Assembly: GCF_009017495.1 (NCBI RefSeq) | Contig: NZ_CP044990.1 | Span: 1,321,001 to 1,385,000 of the forward strand | DNA length: 64,000 nucleotides | DNA from: Deinococcus sp. AJ005 | GTDB taxonomy: Bacteria > Deinococcota > Deinococci > Deinococcales > Deinococcaceae | Reading direction: 5' to 3' | Shown: positions 21,395-29,737 of the stretch, piece by piece | Layout: every line of letters starts with the position of its first letter | How positions within the stretch are numbered: position 1 is the stretch's first letter | Notes under the pieces: model-generated | What the model was told of the DNA's origin: nothing | The model's database searches: none | What the model saw: only the letters and a program-made list of their open reading frames with translations | Translations under genes and position numbers: made by a program

Positions 21395-22858
21395 ATGCCG
21401 TCCCCGTCCACTGACCCCCACTCTGCCGCCGAACTCATCCGCACCGTGCAGGCGGGTGAAACCACCGCTGCCGCCCTGCTGGCCGCCGCCCGCGCCCGCG
21501 CTGAAGCGGCCAGCGGGCTGAATGCGCTGATCAGCCTGAATGACCGCGCCGATGAACAGGCGACGGCGGTGCAGTCGCGCCGGGATGCGGGCGAACCCCT
21601 GCCGCTGGCGGGTCTGCCCATCATCATCAAGGACAATCTCAACCTCTCTGGCACGCGCACCACCTGCGGCAGCCGGATGCTGGAGCAGTACGTCAGCCCC
21701 TATACCGCCACTGCCGTGCAGCGCCTGCTGGACGCGGGCGCGGTAGTCGTGGGCAAGGCCAACATGGACGAATTTGCGATGGGCAGCTCCGGCGAGAGCA
21801 GCGCTTTTGGCCCCACCCTGAACCCCTGGGACACGTCGCGTGTGACGGGCGGCACCAGCAGCGGCAGCGCGGCAGTGGTGGCAGCGGGTCTGGTACCCGT
21901 GAGTCTGGGCAGCGACACGGGCGGCTCGGTGCGGCAGCCTGCGGCGCTGTGTGGGGTGTACGGCCTCAAGCCCACTTACGGGCGGGTCAGCCGTTATGGG
22001 CTGGTGGCCCACGCCAGCAGTCTGGATCAGATCGGCCCCATTGCCCGCAGCGCCGCCGATCTGGCCCTGCTGATGAACGTCATCGCCGGACATGATGGCC
22101 GAGACGCCACCAGTCTGGACGCGCCGCCCGCCTTTGCCGCCGGAACGTCCGAAGACCTGCGTGGCCTGCGCGTGGGCGTGATCACGGAAAGTCTGGGCGG
22201 CAATACGGCTGGGGTCAGCGCCGTTCTGGTCGCCACCCTGGACGCCCTGCATGGTGCGGGCGCAAGCGTGGGCGAGGTCAGCCTGCCCGCCCTGAGACAC
22301 GCCATCGCCACCTATTACCTGATTTCCATGCCGGAAGCCAGCAGCAATCTGGCCCGCTACGACGGCATGGTCTACGGCTCCCGCGAACCAGGGGGCGACG
22401 TGCTGGGCAGCATGACCCGCACCCGTGAACGCGGTTTTGGGCGCGAGGTCCAGCGCCGCATCATGATCGGCACCTACGCCCTCAGCAGCGGTTATTACGA
22501 CGCCTATTACAGCAAGGCCACCCGTGTGCGAAGGTTGATCGCCAACGAATTCAGTGCCGCCTTCGCCGACTTTGACGTGCTGGTCACGCCCACCAGTCCA
22601 TTCCCAGCCTTCCGCCTAGGCGAGAAGATGAACGATCCGCTGACCATGTACGCCGCCGACGTGGATACAGTGGCCGTCAATCTGGCTGGCCTGCCTGCCC
22701 TGAGCGTCCCCGCCGGATTTGAAGAGGTGGACGGCAAGCGGTTGCCCGTGGGCATCCAGTTCATCGCCCCTGCCTTGCAGGACGAGTTGCTGGTCAGGAT
22801 CGCGGGCGGGTTGGAAGGGATTGGGGCAGTTCGGGCAGAAGTGGCTCCAGCTTTTTAA
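21395..22858 (+). CDS. gatA: Asp-tRNA(Asn)/Glu-tRNA(Gln) amidotransferase subunit A
   Basis: 487 residues. It releases ammonia from glutamine for GatB, converting Glu-tRNA(Gln) and/or Asp-tRNA(Asn). The amidase-signature Ser-cisSer-Lys elements are intact: LPIIIKDNLN (K79), GGTSSGSAA (about 152-160) and GSDTGGSVRQPAALCGVYGLKPTYGR (from about 172). C-terminal LAGLPALSVPAGF, LPVGIQFIAP and DELLVRIAGGLE fit GatA rather than a generic amidase. gatB and gatC are not adjacent. In Deinococcus the complex may also supply asparagine through the tRNA-dependent route; this is family knowledge, not visible here. Confidence 0.95.
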   Translation: MPSPSTDPHSAAELIRTVQAGETTAAALLAAARARAEAASGLNALISLNDRADEQATAVQSRRDAGEPLPLAGLPIIIKDNLNLSGTRTTCGSRMLEQYVSPYTATAVQRLLDAGAVVVGKANMDEFAMGSSGESSAFGPTLNPWDTSRVTGGTSSGSAAVVAAGLVPVSLGSDTGGSVRQPAALCGVYGLKPTYGRVSRYGLVAHASSLDQIGPIARSAADLALLMNVIAGHDGRDATSLDAPPAFAAGTSEDLRGLRVGVITESLGGNTAGVSAVLVATLDALHGAGASVGEVSLPALRHAIATYYLISMPEASSNLARYDGMVYGSREPGGDVLGSMTRTRERGFGREVQRRIMIGTYALSSGYYDAYYSKATRVRRLIANEFSAAFADFDVLVTPTSPFPAFRLGEKMNDPLTMYAADVDTVAVNLAGLPALSVPAGFEEVDGKRLPVGIQFIAPALQDELLVRIAGGLEGIGAVRAEVAPAF

Positions 22859-22886
22859 GTTGCAGGATGCGGTGTCCGAACCCCGC

Positions 22887-23813
22887 TCATGCCCACACCC
22901 GCACCACCTTCAACTGCTCCCCATTCCCGTCCACCACGGCCACCAGTTCGCCGCCCAGCGTGACCACGTGCCGTCCCACTTCCGGGCGCTGGGGGCGTTT
23001 GCCCTGGCGCAGTTCGCGGGCCATCAGGTCGTCGGCTTCAATGCACGGAAAGTCCAGCGCGTTCAGATCGCTCAGGCCAGTCGCGGCCTCTAAATTCTCC
23101 ATCTGCACGGCGTCGGCGAGTCTGTAGCGGCCCACGCGCGTCCGCACCAGACCCGAGAGGTGGGCGGGCAGACCCAGAGACGCGCCCACATCCCGCGCCA
23201 GCGAGCGCAGATAGGTGCCGCTGCCCACGCTGGCGCGCACCAGCAGGGTGGGAAACTCGCCCAGCGCGTCCGGCAAGGTAAAAGTCAGTCCCGTTTCGGC
23301 AGGAGTCCAGCTTTGCGGGTCAAAGGTGCGCGGCGCGTCCTGCACGCGGTCATAGACGCCCAGCAATTCCAGCGAGTGAATCATCACGTCCCGTGCAGGC
23401 AGGTCCAGTTCGCCCCCCGCCCGCGCCACCGCGTAGGCCCGCACGCCGCCCACCTGAATGGCGCTGTACTGCGGAGGAATCTGTTTCTGGGGTCCAGTGA
23501 ACTGCGCCAGGATTGCACTGACTTCATCAGCGTCCAGTGGAGAAACGTCTACCGTCTCGCTGATTGGCCCCTCGGCGTCCAGCGTCGGCGTTCCCGCGCC
23601 CAGGCTGATCCAGGCCAGATAGTCCTTGCTGTCGGCCTCCATGAACTGCACCACCTTGGTGCTGCCATCCACCGCCAGCACCAGCACCCCGGTGGCCAGC
23701 GGGTCCAGCGTCCCGGTGTGGCCCACCCGCTTAGTCTTGCGGGCGCGGCGGGCACGGTTCACCACGTCGTGCGAGGTGAGGTGCAGGGGTTTATCGACGG
23801 CAATCACGGGCAT
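22887..23813 (-). CDS. truB: tRNA pseudouridine(55) synthase TruB
   Basis: 308 residues. It isomerises U55 in the T-loop of tRNAs. Motif II GHTGTLDPLATGVLVL (about 32-47) contains the catalytic Asp. DKPLHLTSHDVVNRARR at the N-terminus, the family QIPPQYSAIQVGGVRAYAVAR, and SGTYLRSLARDVG are all present. A C-terminal PUA-like region follows (about 245-308). TACACT lies 6 nt before the start, so the mRNA is probably leaderless. Divergent from the small membrane gene at 23934. Confidence 0.96.
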   Translation of the reverse strand: MPVIAVDKPLHLTSHDVVNRARRARKTKRVGHTGTLDPLATGVLVLAVDGSTKVVQFMEADSKDYLAWISLGAGTPTLDAEGPISETVDVSPLDADEVSAILAQFTGPQKQIPPQYSAIQVGGVRAYAVARAGGELDLPARDVMIHSLELLGVYDRVQDAPRTFDPQSWTPAETGLTFTLPDALGEFPTLLVRASVGSGTYLRSLARDVGASLGLPAHLSGLVRTRVGRYRLADAVQMENLEAATGLSDLNALDFPCIEADDLMARELRQGKRPQRPEVGRHVVTLGGELVAVVDGNGEQLKVVRVWA

Positions 23814-23819
23814 GTTGGG

Positions 23820-23825
23820 AGTGTA
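23820..23825 (-). promoter_or_regulatory. -10 box (TACACT) of truB
   Basis: TACACT on the minus strand ends 6 nt before the ATG at 23813. Confidence 0.6.
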
Positions 23826-23858
23826 AAGGGTTGAAGGTTGATGGAAGGGCAGTCCTGA

Positions 23859-23895
23859 CCGTCTGTCCGCCTCTGGACCCTCCCGTCTGTCCGCC
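23859..23895. repeat. Two 13-bp direct repeats between truB and the membrane gene
   Basis: CCGTCTGTCCGCC occurs at 23859-23871 and again at 23883-23895, exactly 24 bases apart, midway between two divergent promoters. Confidence 0.6.
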
Positions 23896-23920
23896 CACTG
23901 ATTCTCCTGACCTGACCCCC

Positions 23921-23926
23921 TAAACT
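23921..23926 (+). promoter_or_regulatory. -10 box (TAAACT) of the membrane protein-rluB operon
   Basis: TAAACT ends 7 nt before the GTG at 23934; leaderless pattern. Confidence 0.6.
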
Positions 23927-23933
23927 ACCGGGC

Positions 23934-24317
23934 GTGCTGCGTGCCTCGTTCTGGTTGACTGCCCTGCTGTTTATTCCGCTGGGGCTGCTGTTGTATTTCC
24001 TGCCGCCTGCGCTGGCGGCCACGCTGGGCGTCTCGCCGCTGTGGCTGCCGCGCGTGGCGGGCGGGCTGCTGCTGGCCTGGGGAGCCTTTCAGGTGGCGGC
24101 AGGTTTTGCCCCGGACGCGGTCAGGGTGGGGGGGCTGGCCGGGGGCAATCTGCTGACGGTGGCGGCTTTGCTGCCCGCCGCCCTCCGTGGCGACGCATTG
24201 CCGCCCGCTGTGCGGACGCTGATGCTGGCGCTGTCGGGGGCGCTGCTGCTGCTGGCGGTGGTGGCCCTGCTGTCGTTGCCGTCCCGCCGCAGTTCGTCCG
24301 CTAAGGTGGAGCAATGA
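23934..24317 (+). CDS. Small four-helix membrane protein
   Basis: 127 residues with a GTG start. Four hydrophobic segments: about 4-28 (FWLTALLFIPLGLLLYFLPPAL), 40-57, 66-82 and 91-113. A short Ser/Lys tail ends it. No conserved motif is recognised. Its stop overlaps the start of the pseudouridine synthase (ATGA), so it is the first gene of a two-gene operon. Function unknown. Confidence 0.75.
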   Translation: MLRASFWLTALLFIPLGLLLYFLPPALAATLGVSPLWLPRVAGGLLLAWGAFQVAAGFAPDAVRVGGLAGGNLLTVAALLPAALRGDALPPAVRTLMLALSGALLLLAVVALLSLPSRRSSSAKVEQ

Positions 24318-25075
24318 GCGCTGAGAGATTACAGAAGCGGCTGGCCCGTGCCGGAGTCGCCTCACGCCGCGCCGCCGAGGAAATGATCAAGGCCGGGCGC
24401 GTGCAGGTTAACGGTATGGTGGCCACGCTGGGCCAGACGGTCACCGAGGCCGACGATATTCGACTGGACGGCCAGTTGCTGGACACCGGGGCGGTGCAGA
24501 AGGTGACCTACGCGCTGTACAAACCGCGCGGCTATGTGACCACCGCCAGCGACGAGTACGGGCGCAAGAACGTGCTGGACGCCATGCCGAACATTCCCGG
24601 CCTGCATCCGATCGGACGGCTGGACCGCGATTCGGAAGGGTTACTGCTCCTGACCACCGACGGCGATCTGACCCTGAACCTGACCCATCCGCGCTATGGC
24701 CACGAGAAGGCGTACCGCGCGTGGACGCATGGCGAGGAGCCGCCCACCCAGGACGAGCTGGACCAACTGGTGGCGGGCGTGATGCTGGAAGACGGTTTGG
24801 CCACCGCCATTACCGCCACCCCGGCCAGCGACGGCGCGTTTATCACGCTGGGCGAGGGCCGCAAGCGTCAGGTGCGCCGGATGCTGGAAGCCATCGGGCA
24901 TCCGGTGGGCCGCCTGATGCGCTACCGCGTGGGCGGCTACTGGCTGGGCGACATGGACGTGGGCGAATACGGCGAACTCAGCGAGCGCGATTTGCAGGGG
25001 CTGCTGGACCCGCAGACCATCCCGGCGGCAGTCTGGGACGGCAAATGGGAATTGATGGGACGGCGCTGGGGATAG
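24314..25075 (+). CDS. RsuA/RluB-family pseudouridine synthase with S4 domain
   Basis: 253 residues. The S4 RNA-binding domain covers about 1-60 (ERLQKRLARAGVASRRAAEEMIKAGRVQVNG). The catalytic domain carries the family motif GRLDRDSEGLLLLTTDGDL (about 97-115) with the catalytic Asp, and KPRGYVTTASD before it. The C-terminal segment GRKRQVRRMLEAIGHPVGRLMR is typical. Family members modify 16S (RsuA) or 23S rRNA (RluB/E/F). The S4 plus length favours RluB-like, but the target site is not certain. Coupled to the preceding membrane gene. Confidence 0.92.
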   Translation: MSAERLQKRLARAGVASRRAAEEMIKAGRVQVNGMVATLGQTVTEADDIRLDGQLLDTGAVQKVTYALYKPRGYVTTASDEYGRKNVLDAMPNIPGLHPIGRLDRDSEGLLLLTTDGDLTLNLTHPRYGHEKAYRAWTHGEEPPTQDELDQLVAGVMLEDGLATAITATPASDGAFITLGEGRKRQVRRMLEAIGHPVGRLMRYRVGGYWLGDMDVGEYGELSERDLQGLLDPQTIPAAVWDGKWELMGRRWG

Positions 25076-25162
25076 GGGAAGGGTCAAACGGTCTGGCCGC
25101 AGGATAAGCTTCCGATACTGACTTGACGTGATCGTGACCTCTCTCCATCATCCCGCGTCTGC

Positions 25163-25168
25163 TATCCT
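25163..25168 (+). promoter_or_regulatory. -10 box (TATCCT) of rnpB
   Basis: TATCCT lies 7 nt before the 5' end predicted from the P1 helix. A TTGACG at 25123-25128 is too far upstream (34 bases) to be its -35 but could serve a second start. Confidence 0.5.
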
Positions 25169-25175
25169 TCCCCGC

Positions 25176-25593
<418 letters not shown>

Positions 25594-25608
<15 letters not shown>

Positions 25609-25977
25609 ACCACCCGCCGCCTCTTCCTTTCCGGGAGGGGCGCCTTCTTTTGCTGGTTTCTGTCCAGGCTGGGCCAGTTTCAGGCCGATCAGCACGGCGA
25701 TCAGCAGCGTCAGCAGCACCATACGGATGGGGGAGAGGTCTTCCCCGAACATGCTGGCCCCGACGATCACTGTGCCCACCGCGCCGATGCCCGTCCACAC
25801 GGCGTAGGCGACGCTCAACGGAATGGTTTTGATGGCCCGCGACAGCGCTTCAAAGCTGAGGACGGCGCAGATCAGGAAAGCGACGATGTATCTGGAATCC
25901 TGCTGCTCCAGCTTCAGCGCCGTGGTGAAGCCCACCTCAAACACGCCCGCCAGCGCCAGCCACAGCCAGCCGTTCAC
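25594..25977 (-). CDS. Small multidrug resistance (SMR) transporter, long subunit
   Basis: 127 residues: four transmembrane helices plus an about 25-residue hydrophilic tail rich in Lys, Gly and Glu. The helix-1 glutamate is in AGVFEVGFTTALKLEQ (E14). Helices 2-3 have SRAIKTIPLSVAYAVWTGIGAVGTVIVG, the SMR hallmark. Its ATG overlaps the stop of the companion SMR gene (ATGA), the pattern of paired SMRs such as YkkC/YkkD. Some SMR families export guanidinium, others quaternary cations; the substrate is not decided. The stop codon lies inside the rnpB 3' region on the opposite strand. Confidence 0.92.
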
Positions 25978-26282
25978 GAGGTCACCTTAAGTCCGATAAT
26001 CAGCAGCACGGCGACGCCCAGCAGGCCCAGGCTCAGGGCGTTGGTGCGGTCCTTGAAGATCAGCGTGCCGACCAGGGTGGTGCCCACCGCGCCAATTCCG
26101 GTCCAGACTGCGTAGGCTGTGCCCAGCGGAATGGTCTTGATCGCCTCGGCCAGAAAGCTGAAGCTGACGACGGCGCACAGCAGGAACAGCCAGACATACT
26201 TCTTATTCTTCTGTTCCATCTTCAGGGCGGTGGTGAAGCCGACTTCAAATAGTCCGGCCAGCAGCAGGGCGATCCATCCCAC
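25974..26282 (-). CDS. Small multidrug resistance (SMR) transporter, short subunit
   Basis: 102 residues, four transmembrane helices, with the same core as its partner: AGLFEVGFTTALKMEQ (E13) and AEAIKTIPLGTAYAVWTGIGAVGTTLVG. The start is a GTG at 26282, preceded by AAAGGAG with a 6-nt spacer. It is the first gene of the pair. A 9-bp inverted repeat (GATTTAGCA / TGCTAAATC) lies just upstream and is echoed before the divergent TetR gene, so this operon is probably repressed by that regulator. Confidence 0.93.
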   Translation of the reverse strand: MGWIALLLAGLFEVGFTTALKMEQKNKKYVWLFLLCAVVSFSFLAEAIKTIPLGTAYAVWTGIGAVGTTLVGTLIFKDRTNALSLGLLGVAVLLIIGLKVTS

Positions 26283-26297
26283 GGGGGTCTCCTTTCG

Positions 26298-26321
26298 GAT
26301 TTAGCACACTTTTGCTAAATC
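26298..26321. promoter_or_regulatory. Operator O1 for the TetR-type regulator
   Basis: A perfect 9-bp inverted repeat, GATTTAGCA-(6)-TGCTAAATC, directly upstream of the SMR ribosome binding site. Confidence 0.7.
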
Positions 26322-26349
26322 CATTCAGCAGGGATACCACAGGTTCACG

Positions 26350-26373
26350 GTTATCGCAAGAGTGTGCTAAAAC
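26350..26373. promoter_or_regulatory. Operator O2 for the TetR-type regulator
   Basis: GTTATCGCA-(6)-TGCTAAAAC, an imperfect copy of O1. On this strand GCAAGAGTGTGCTAAA matches GCAAAAGTGTGCTAAA of O1 read on the opposite strand at 15 of 16 positions. It ends 8 nt before the regulator start codon. Confidence 0.65.
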
Positions 26374-26381
26374 GTGTGGAT

Positions 26382-26981
26382 ATGCCCCGCATCGTCGATC
26401 ACGATCAGCGCCGCACCGAGTTGACAGAGGCGGTCTGGAGTCTGATCCGCGAGCAGGGGCTGTCCGGGGTGACCATCCGCAACCTGTCGAAGCGCAGTGG
26501 GTGGTCCAGCGGGGCCATTCGCCACTACCTCCCCAACCGCGAGGCCATCCTCAATTTTGCGGCGCAGCAGATCGGTGAGCGGGCCTGGCAGAGGCTTCAG
26601 GCCATTCCCGCCAGTGACGATCTGTTTCAGGATTTTCTGAACCGTCTGGAGGTCACGCTGCCGCTGGATGAAGAAGGACGCGTGTGGCTGGAGGTCTGGT
26701 TGGCTTTTGTGGGTGCGGCGGTCAGCGATCAGGATTTTGCGGATGCCCAAGGCGTGCTGTACCGCGATCTGAACGCCATTTTCGTGGAGGCGTTCACTGA
26801 GTTTGCTCGGCGCGGCTGGCTGCCTGCGTCTACCCCCCAGGCGTCGGCCACCGAGATTCACGCCCTGCTGGACGGCCTGAGTGTGCATCTACTTTTGCAT
26901 CAGATCACGCCTGGGCAGGCCAGAGAAACCCTAAAAATCGCACTGGCCCGGATGCTGGTCAGGCCAGAAACTTCAGCCTGA
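26382..26981 (+). CDS. TetR/AcrR-family transcriptional regulator
   Basis: 199 residues. The N-terminal helix-turn-helix spans about 10-55: LTEAVWSLIREQGLSGVTIRNLSKRSGWSSGAIRHYLPNREAIL fits the TetR consensus closely. The C-terminal domain (about 75-195) is all helical and ligand-binding in type, as in BetI-like members (VWLEVWLAFVGAAVSDQDF). It is divergent from the SMR pair, and matching operators sit before both, so it probably represses the pump and itself until a cationic ligand binds. Its stop overlaps that of the DUF423 gene by 9 bases. Confidence 0.92.
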   Translation: MPRIVDHDQRRTELTEAVWSLIREQGLSGVTIRNLSKRSGWSSGAIRHYLPNREAILNFAAQQIGERAWQRLQAIPASDDLFQDFLNRLEVTLPLDEEGRVWLEVWLAFVGAAVSDQDFADAQGVLYRDLNAIFVEAFTEFARRGWLPASTPQASATEIHALLDGLSVHLLLHQITPGQARETLKIALARMLVRPETSA

Positions 26982-27356
26982 TCGCCGGAAGTCCACCGCT
27001 GCCAGCACGAATCCGGCGATCAACAACACACCGCCAATCGGGGTAATCGCGCCCAGCCATTTCACGCCCGTCAGCGCCAGGATGTACAGCGTGCCGCTGA
27101 AGATCACGGCCCCGCCCAGCAGCAGCATGGGTGCGCGCCGCTGCTCCGGCTGCGTGCCCAGCGCCAGCAGGGCCAGCGCGGCGTACATCTGATAGCGCAC
27201 GCCGGTCTCGAAATCGACCAGCAGTCCCGGCTCCAGCGTGCCCTTCAGCCCGTGCGTGGCAAAAGCCCCCAGCGCCACGCCCAGCGCGGCCAGAATGGCC
27301 CCGGTCTGAAACGCGGGCAGCGAGGCGGCGGGGCTGGCGGAACGGGTCATTCGCAT
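26973..27356 (-). CDS. DUF423 family membrane protein
   Basis: 127 residues. Four hydrophobic segments. The conserved DUF423 opening GVALGAFATHGLKGTL (about 27-42) is followed by FETGVRYQMYAALALLALG and later ALTGVKWLGAITPIGGVLLIAGFVLAA. These membrane proteins (YwdK/YgdD type) are widespread but have no established function. Leaderless TAAGCT box upstream. Converges on the TetR gene with a 9-base overlap of the two 3' ends. Confidence 0.9.
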   Translation of the reverse strand: MRMTRSASPAASLPAFQTGAILAALGVALGAFATHGLKGTLEPGLLVDFETGVRYQMYAALALLALGTQPEQRRAPMLLLGGAVIFSGTLYILALTGVKWLGAITPIGGVLLIAGFVLAAVDFRRSG

Positions 27357-27362
27357 GTCTTC

Positions 27363-27368
27363 AGCTTA
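27363..27368 (-). promoter_or_regulatory. -10 box (TAAGCT) of the DUF423 gene
   Basis: TAAGCT on the minus strand ends 6 nt before the ATG at 27356. Confidence 0.55.
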
Positions 27369-27534
27369 GGCGGGCGGTGGTGGGGATTTGTCCTGACAGG
27401 TGGGGGAGAGGCGGAACCGCGCGATGCCCCCACAGGTGTTCGCGGAAGTGCTCATTTGCCGTCAATAGCGGCTTTCCCTAGCCCGCGCAGCACCCGAAGC
27501 CCCACTCTTGGCTCCAGTGTATGGGGAAGACAGG

Positions 27535-27600
27535 TGGGAAAAAATGGAGGATCAGGGGGAATCTGGAGAAAATTGTGGGAGCAGGTGGTAATTCGTGGGT
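27535..27600 (+). promoter_or_regulatory. MraZ-box array A upstream of mraZ
   Basis: TGGGN-like pentamers at 10-nt phase: TGGGA 27535, TGGAG 27545, then weak boxes near 27555 and 27564, then TGGGA 27576, TGGTA 27586 and TGGGT 27596. TGGGN direct repeats with 5-nt spacers are the known MraZ site in E. coli. The last boxes sit where the -35 region of the TACACT promoter would be. Confidence 0.7.
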
Positions 27601-27608
27601 GGGCTTGT

Positions 27609-27614
27609 TACACT
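27609..27614 (+). promoter_or_regulatory. -10 box (TACACT) of the mraZ operon
   Basis: TACACT follows array A by 8 bases. Transcription would begin near 27621, giving a leader of about 190 nt. Confidence 0.55.
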
Positions 27615-27689
27615 CCTTAAGACAACCTGAAGTCCTCCACATTGCGCCTTTCAGGTTGAGAGGCTGGCCTCGCCCCTGTGCCTGCCATG

Positions 27690-27704
27690 TGGGAGCGGGT
27701 GGGA
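27690..27704 (+). promoter_or_regulatory. MraZ-box pair B
   Basis: TGGGA-GCGGG-TGGGA: two perfect boxes with a 5-nt spacer inside the mraZ leader, about 70 nt downstream of the putative start of transcription. Confidence 0.6.
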
Positions 27705-27731
27705 AAAGCCGAACTGGGCTTCAAAAATGTA

Positions 27732-27792
27732 GTGCTTCAAAAAAACAGTACTTCAGAGAATTGTGCTTCAGAGAACAGCGCTTGACAAGAGG
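27732..27792 (+). repeat. Four 15-16-nt tandem repeats in the mraZ leader
   Basis: GTGCTTCAAAAAAACA, GTACTTCAGAGAATT, GTGCTTCAGAGAACA and GCGCTTGACAAGAGG follow head to tail and end at the purine-rich ribosome binding region of mraZ. Confidence 0.65.
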
Positions 27793-27812
27793 AAAAAGGA
27801 GAGGAAAAGGAT

Positions 27813-28241
<429 letters not shown>

Positions 28242-28244
28242 CCC

Positions 28245-29201
28245 ATGAACAACAATGTTTCCGACCCTTTCCGCGATCCCCTTGACGAAACTGCCTCTGC
28301 CACCCTCTCTCCCGCCCTGTCCCACACTCCTGTTCTGGCTGCCGAAGTGCTGGCGGCGCTGAACCCCGCCCCCGGCAAGACCATCGTGGACGGCACGCTG
28401 GGCGGCGCGGGCCACACCCGCCTGCTGCTCTCGGCGGGCGCAACCGTCTACGGCATCGATCAGGACCCCTTTGCCCTGGCCCGCGCCCGCGAGGCCGGTC
28501 TGGACGGCCTGAACGTGCTGGAAGGCAATTACCGCGATATGCAAAAGCTCCTTGCAGATGTCGGCGTGTCCGAGATCGACGGCGTGCTGCTCGACATCGG
28601 CGTCAGCTCGTTTCAGCTCGATGATACGGACCGGGGCTTCTCGTACCATTCCGAAGCCCCGCTGGACATGCGCATGAGCCAGTCTGGCGAGAGCGCTGCC
28701 GAGGTGGTCAACACCTACCCCGAAGAGGAAATTGCCTCGATCATCTACGAGTTCGGCGAGGACCGCCTGTCGCGCCGGATCGCGCGCGGCATCGTGTACG
28801 CCCGCGAGAAAGCCCCGATTGAGACCACTGTGCAACTGGCCGAGATCGTCAAGCGGGCCTACCCAGGCTTCAGCAAGGGCATCCACCCGGCGCGGCGCAC
28901 CTTCCAGGCGCTGCGGATTCACGTCAACGACGAGCTAGGGGCCTTGCGCGACGGGCTGGAAGCTGCCGAGGCACTGCTCAAACCCGGCGGACGGCTGGCC
29001 GTGATCAGCTTCCACTCGCTGGAAGACCGCATCGTCAAGCGCTTCTTGCTGGGTAGCGCCAGCCTGCGCGCGCTGACCAAGCGCCCGGAAATCGCCTCCG
29101 AGACCGAGCAGGCAGGCAATCCGCGCGCCCGCAGCGCCAAGCTCCGCAGCGCCGAGAAGCTTGAGCCAGTAGAAGTGGTGGACCCGGAGGGGGCGGCATG
29201 A
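28245..29201 (+). CDS. rsmH: 16S rRNA (cytosine1402-N4)-methyltransferase RsmH (MraW)
   Basis: 318 residues. HTPVLAAEVLAALNP and TIVDGTLGGAGHTRLLLSAGATVYGIDQDP form the SAM-binding Rossmann core (about 27-75). LLDIGVSSFQLDDTDRGFSYHSEAPLDMRM is the RsmH signature. FQALRIHVNDELGALR and LAVISFHSLEDRIVKRF complete the family pattern. It methylates C1402 in the decoding centre. An N-terminal extension of about 26 residues is variable. Overlaps ftsL by 4 bases (ATGA). Confidence 0.96.
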   Translation: MNNNVSDPFRDPLDETASATLSPALSHTPVLAAEVLAALNPAPGKTIVDGTLGGAGHTRLLLSAGATVYGIDQDPFALARAREAGLDGLNVLEGNYRDMQKLLADVGVSEIDGVLLDIGVSSFQLDDTDRGFSYHSEAPLDMRMSQSGESAAEVVNTYPEEEIASIIYEFGEDRLSRRIARGIVYAREKAPIETTVQLAEIVKRAYPGFSKGIHPARRTFQALRIHVNDELGALRDGLEAAEALLKPGGRLAVISFHSLEDRIVKRFLLGSASLRALTKRPEIASETEQAGNPRARSAKLRSAEKLEPVEVVDPEGAA

Positions 29202-29737
29202 CCTCATTGCCCCCGCTGCGCCCGCGCCTGGACCATCTGGACCTTACGGAAGCCACCTGGCGGGGCCGGGCCATCCGCTACGTGGCGATCTATCTGGCGC
29301 TGGCGCTGCTGCTGGTGGGCGCGCGGTATCTGACCCAGGACATCCGCCCGGCGTTGCGCGACGTTCAGGATCAGGAAGCGAAGTTGCTGACCCAGCGCAA
29401 CGATCTGGCCGTGACAGTGCAGACGCTGGAAAACCCGCAACGCATCCGCGACTGGGCCTTCGCCAACGGCATGATCCGTTTCGCCGAGGCGCCCAAGGAG
29501 TCGCAGGTCATCCTGCCGCTGCCACCTCCGGGTCAGGAAGCTGTTCCAGCCAGCTCAGAGATTGCCCCCCCCACCTCGCCTGACAGCCCGGCTCCGCCCT
29601 CCATATCAGCCCAGCCCGCCACTTCGACCTCGTCAAGCAGTTCAGCCTCGTCCGCCAGCCCAGCCCAGAGCAGCCCAGCCCAGAGCAGAAACGATGTGCC
29701 CGACAACACCGTGGAGGTGAGAACGCAGTGGAAGTAA
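29198..29737 (+). CDS. ftsL: FtsL-like divisome protein
   Basis: 179 residues in the usual ftsL position between rsmH and ftsI. A short cytoplasmic segment, one membrane helix at about 26-43 (RYVAIYLALALLLVGARYL) and a leucine-heptad coiled coil (about 48-80, LRDVQDQEAKLLTQRNDLAVTVQTLENPQRIRDWA) fit FtsL; RIRDWAxxNGM is the typical end of the coil. The C-terminal 75 residues are low-complexity Pro/Ser/Ala and may be a periplasmic linker. Assignment rests on topology and neighbours. Overlaps ftsI by 10 bases. Confidence 0.85.
   Translation: MTSLPPLRPRLDHLDLTEATWRGRAIRYVAIYLALALLLVGARYLTQDIRPALRDVQDQEAKLLTQRNDLAVTVQTLENPQRIRDWAFANGMIRFAEAPKESQVILPLPPPGQEAVPASSEIAPPTSPDSPAPPSISAQPATSTSSSSSASSASPAQSSPAQSRNDVPDNTVEVRTQWK

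Noticed and set aside
27782..27787. TTGACA as a -35 for mraZ
   Set aside because: The matching -10 would fall inside the coding sequence; it is part of the tandem repeat.
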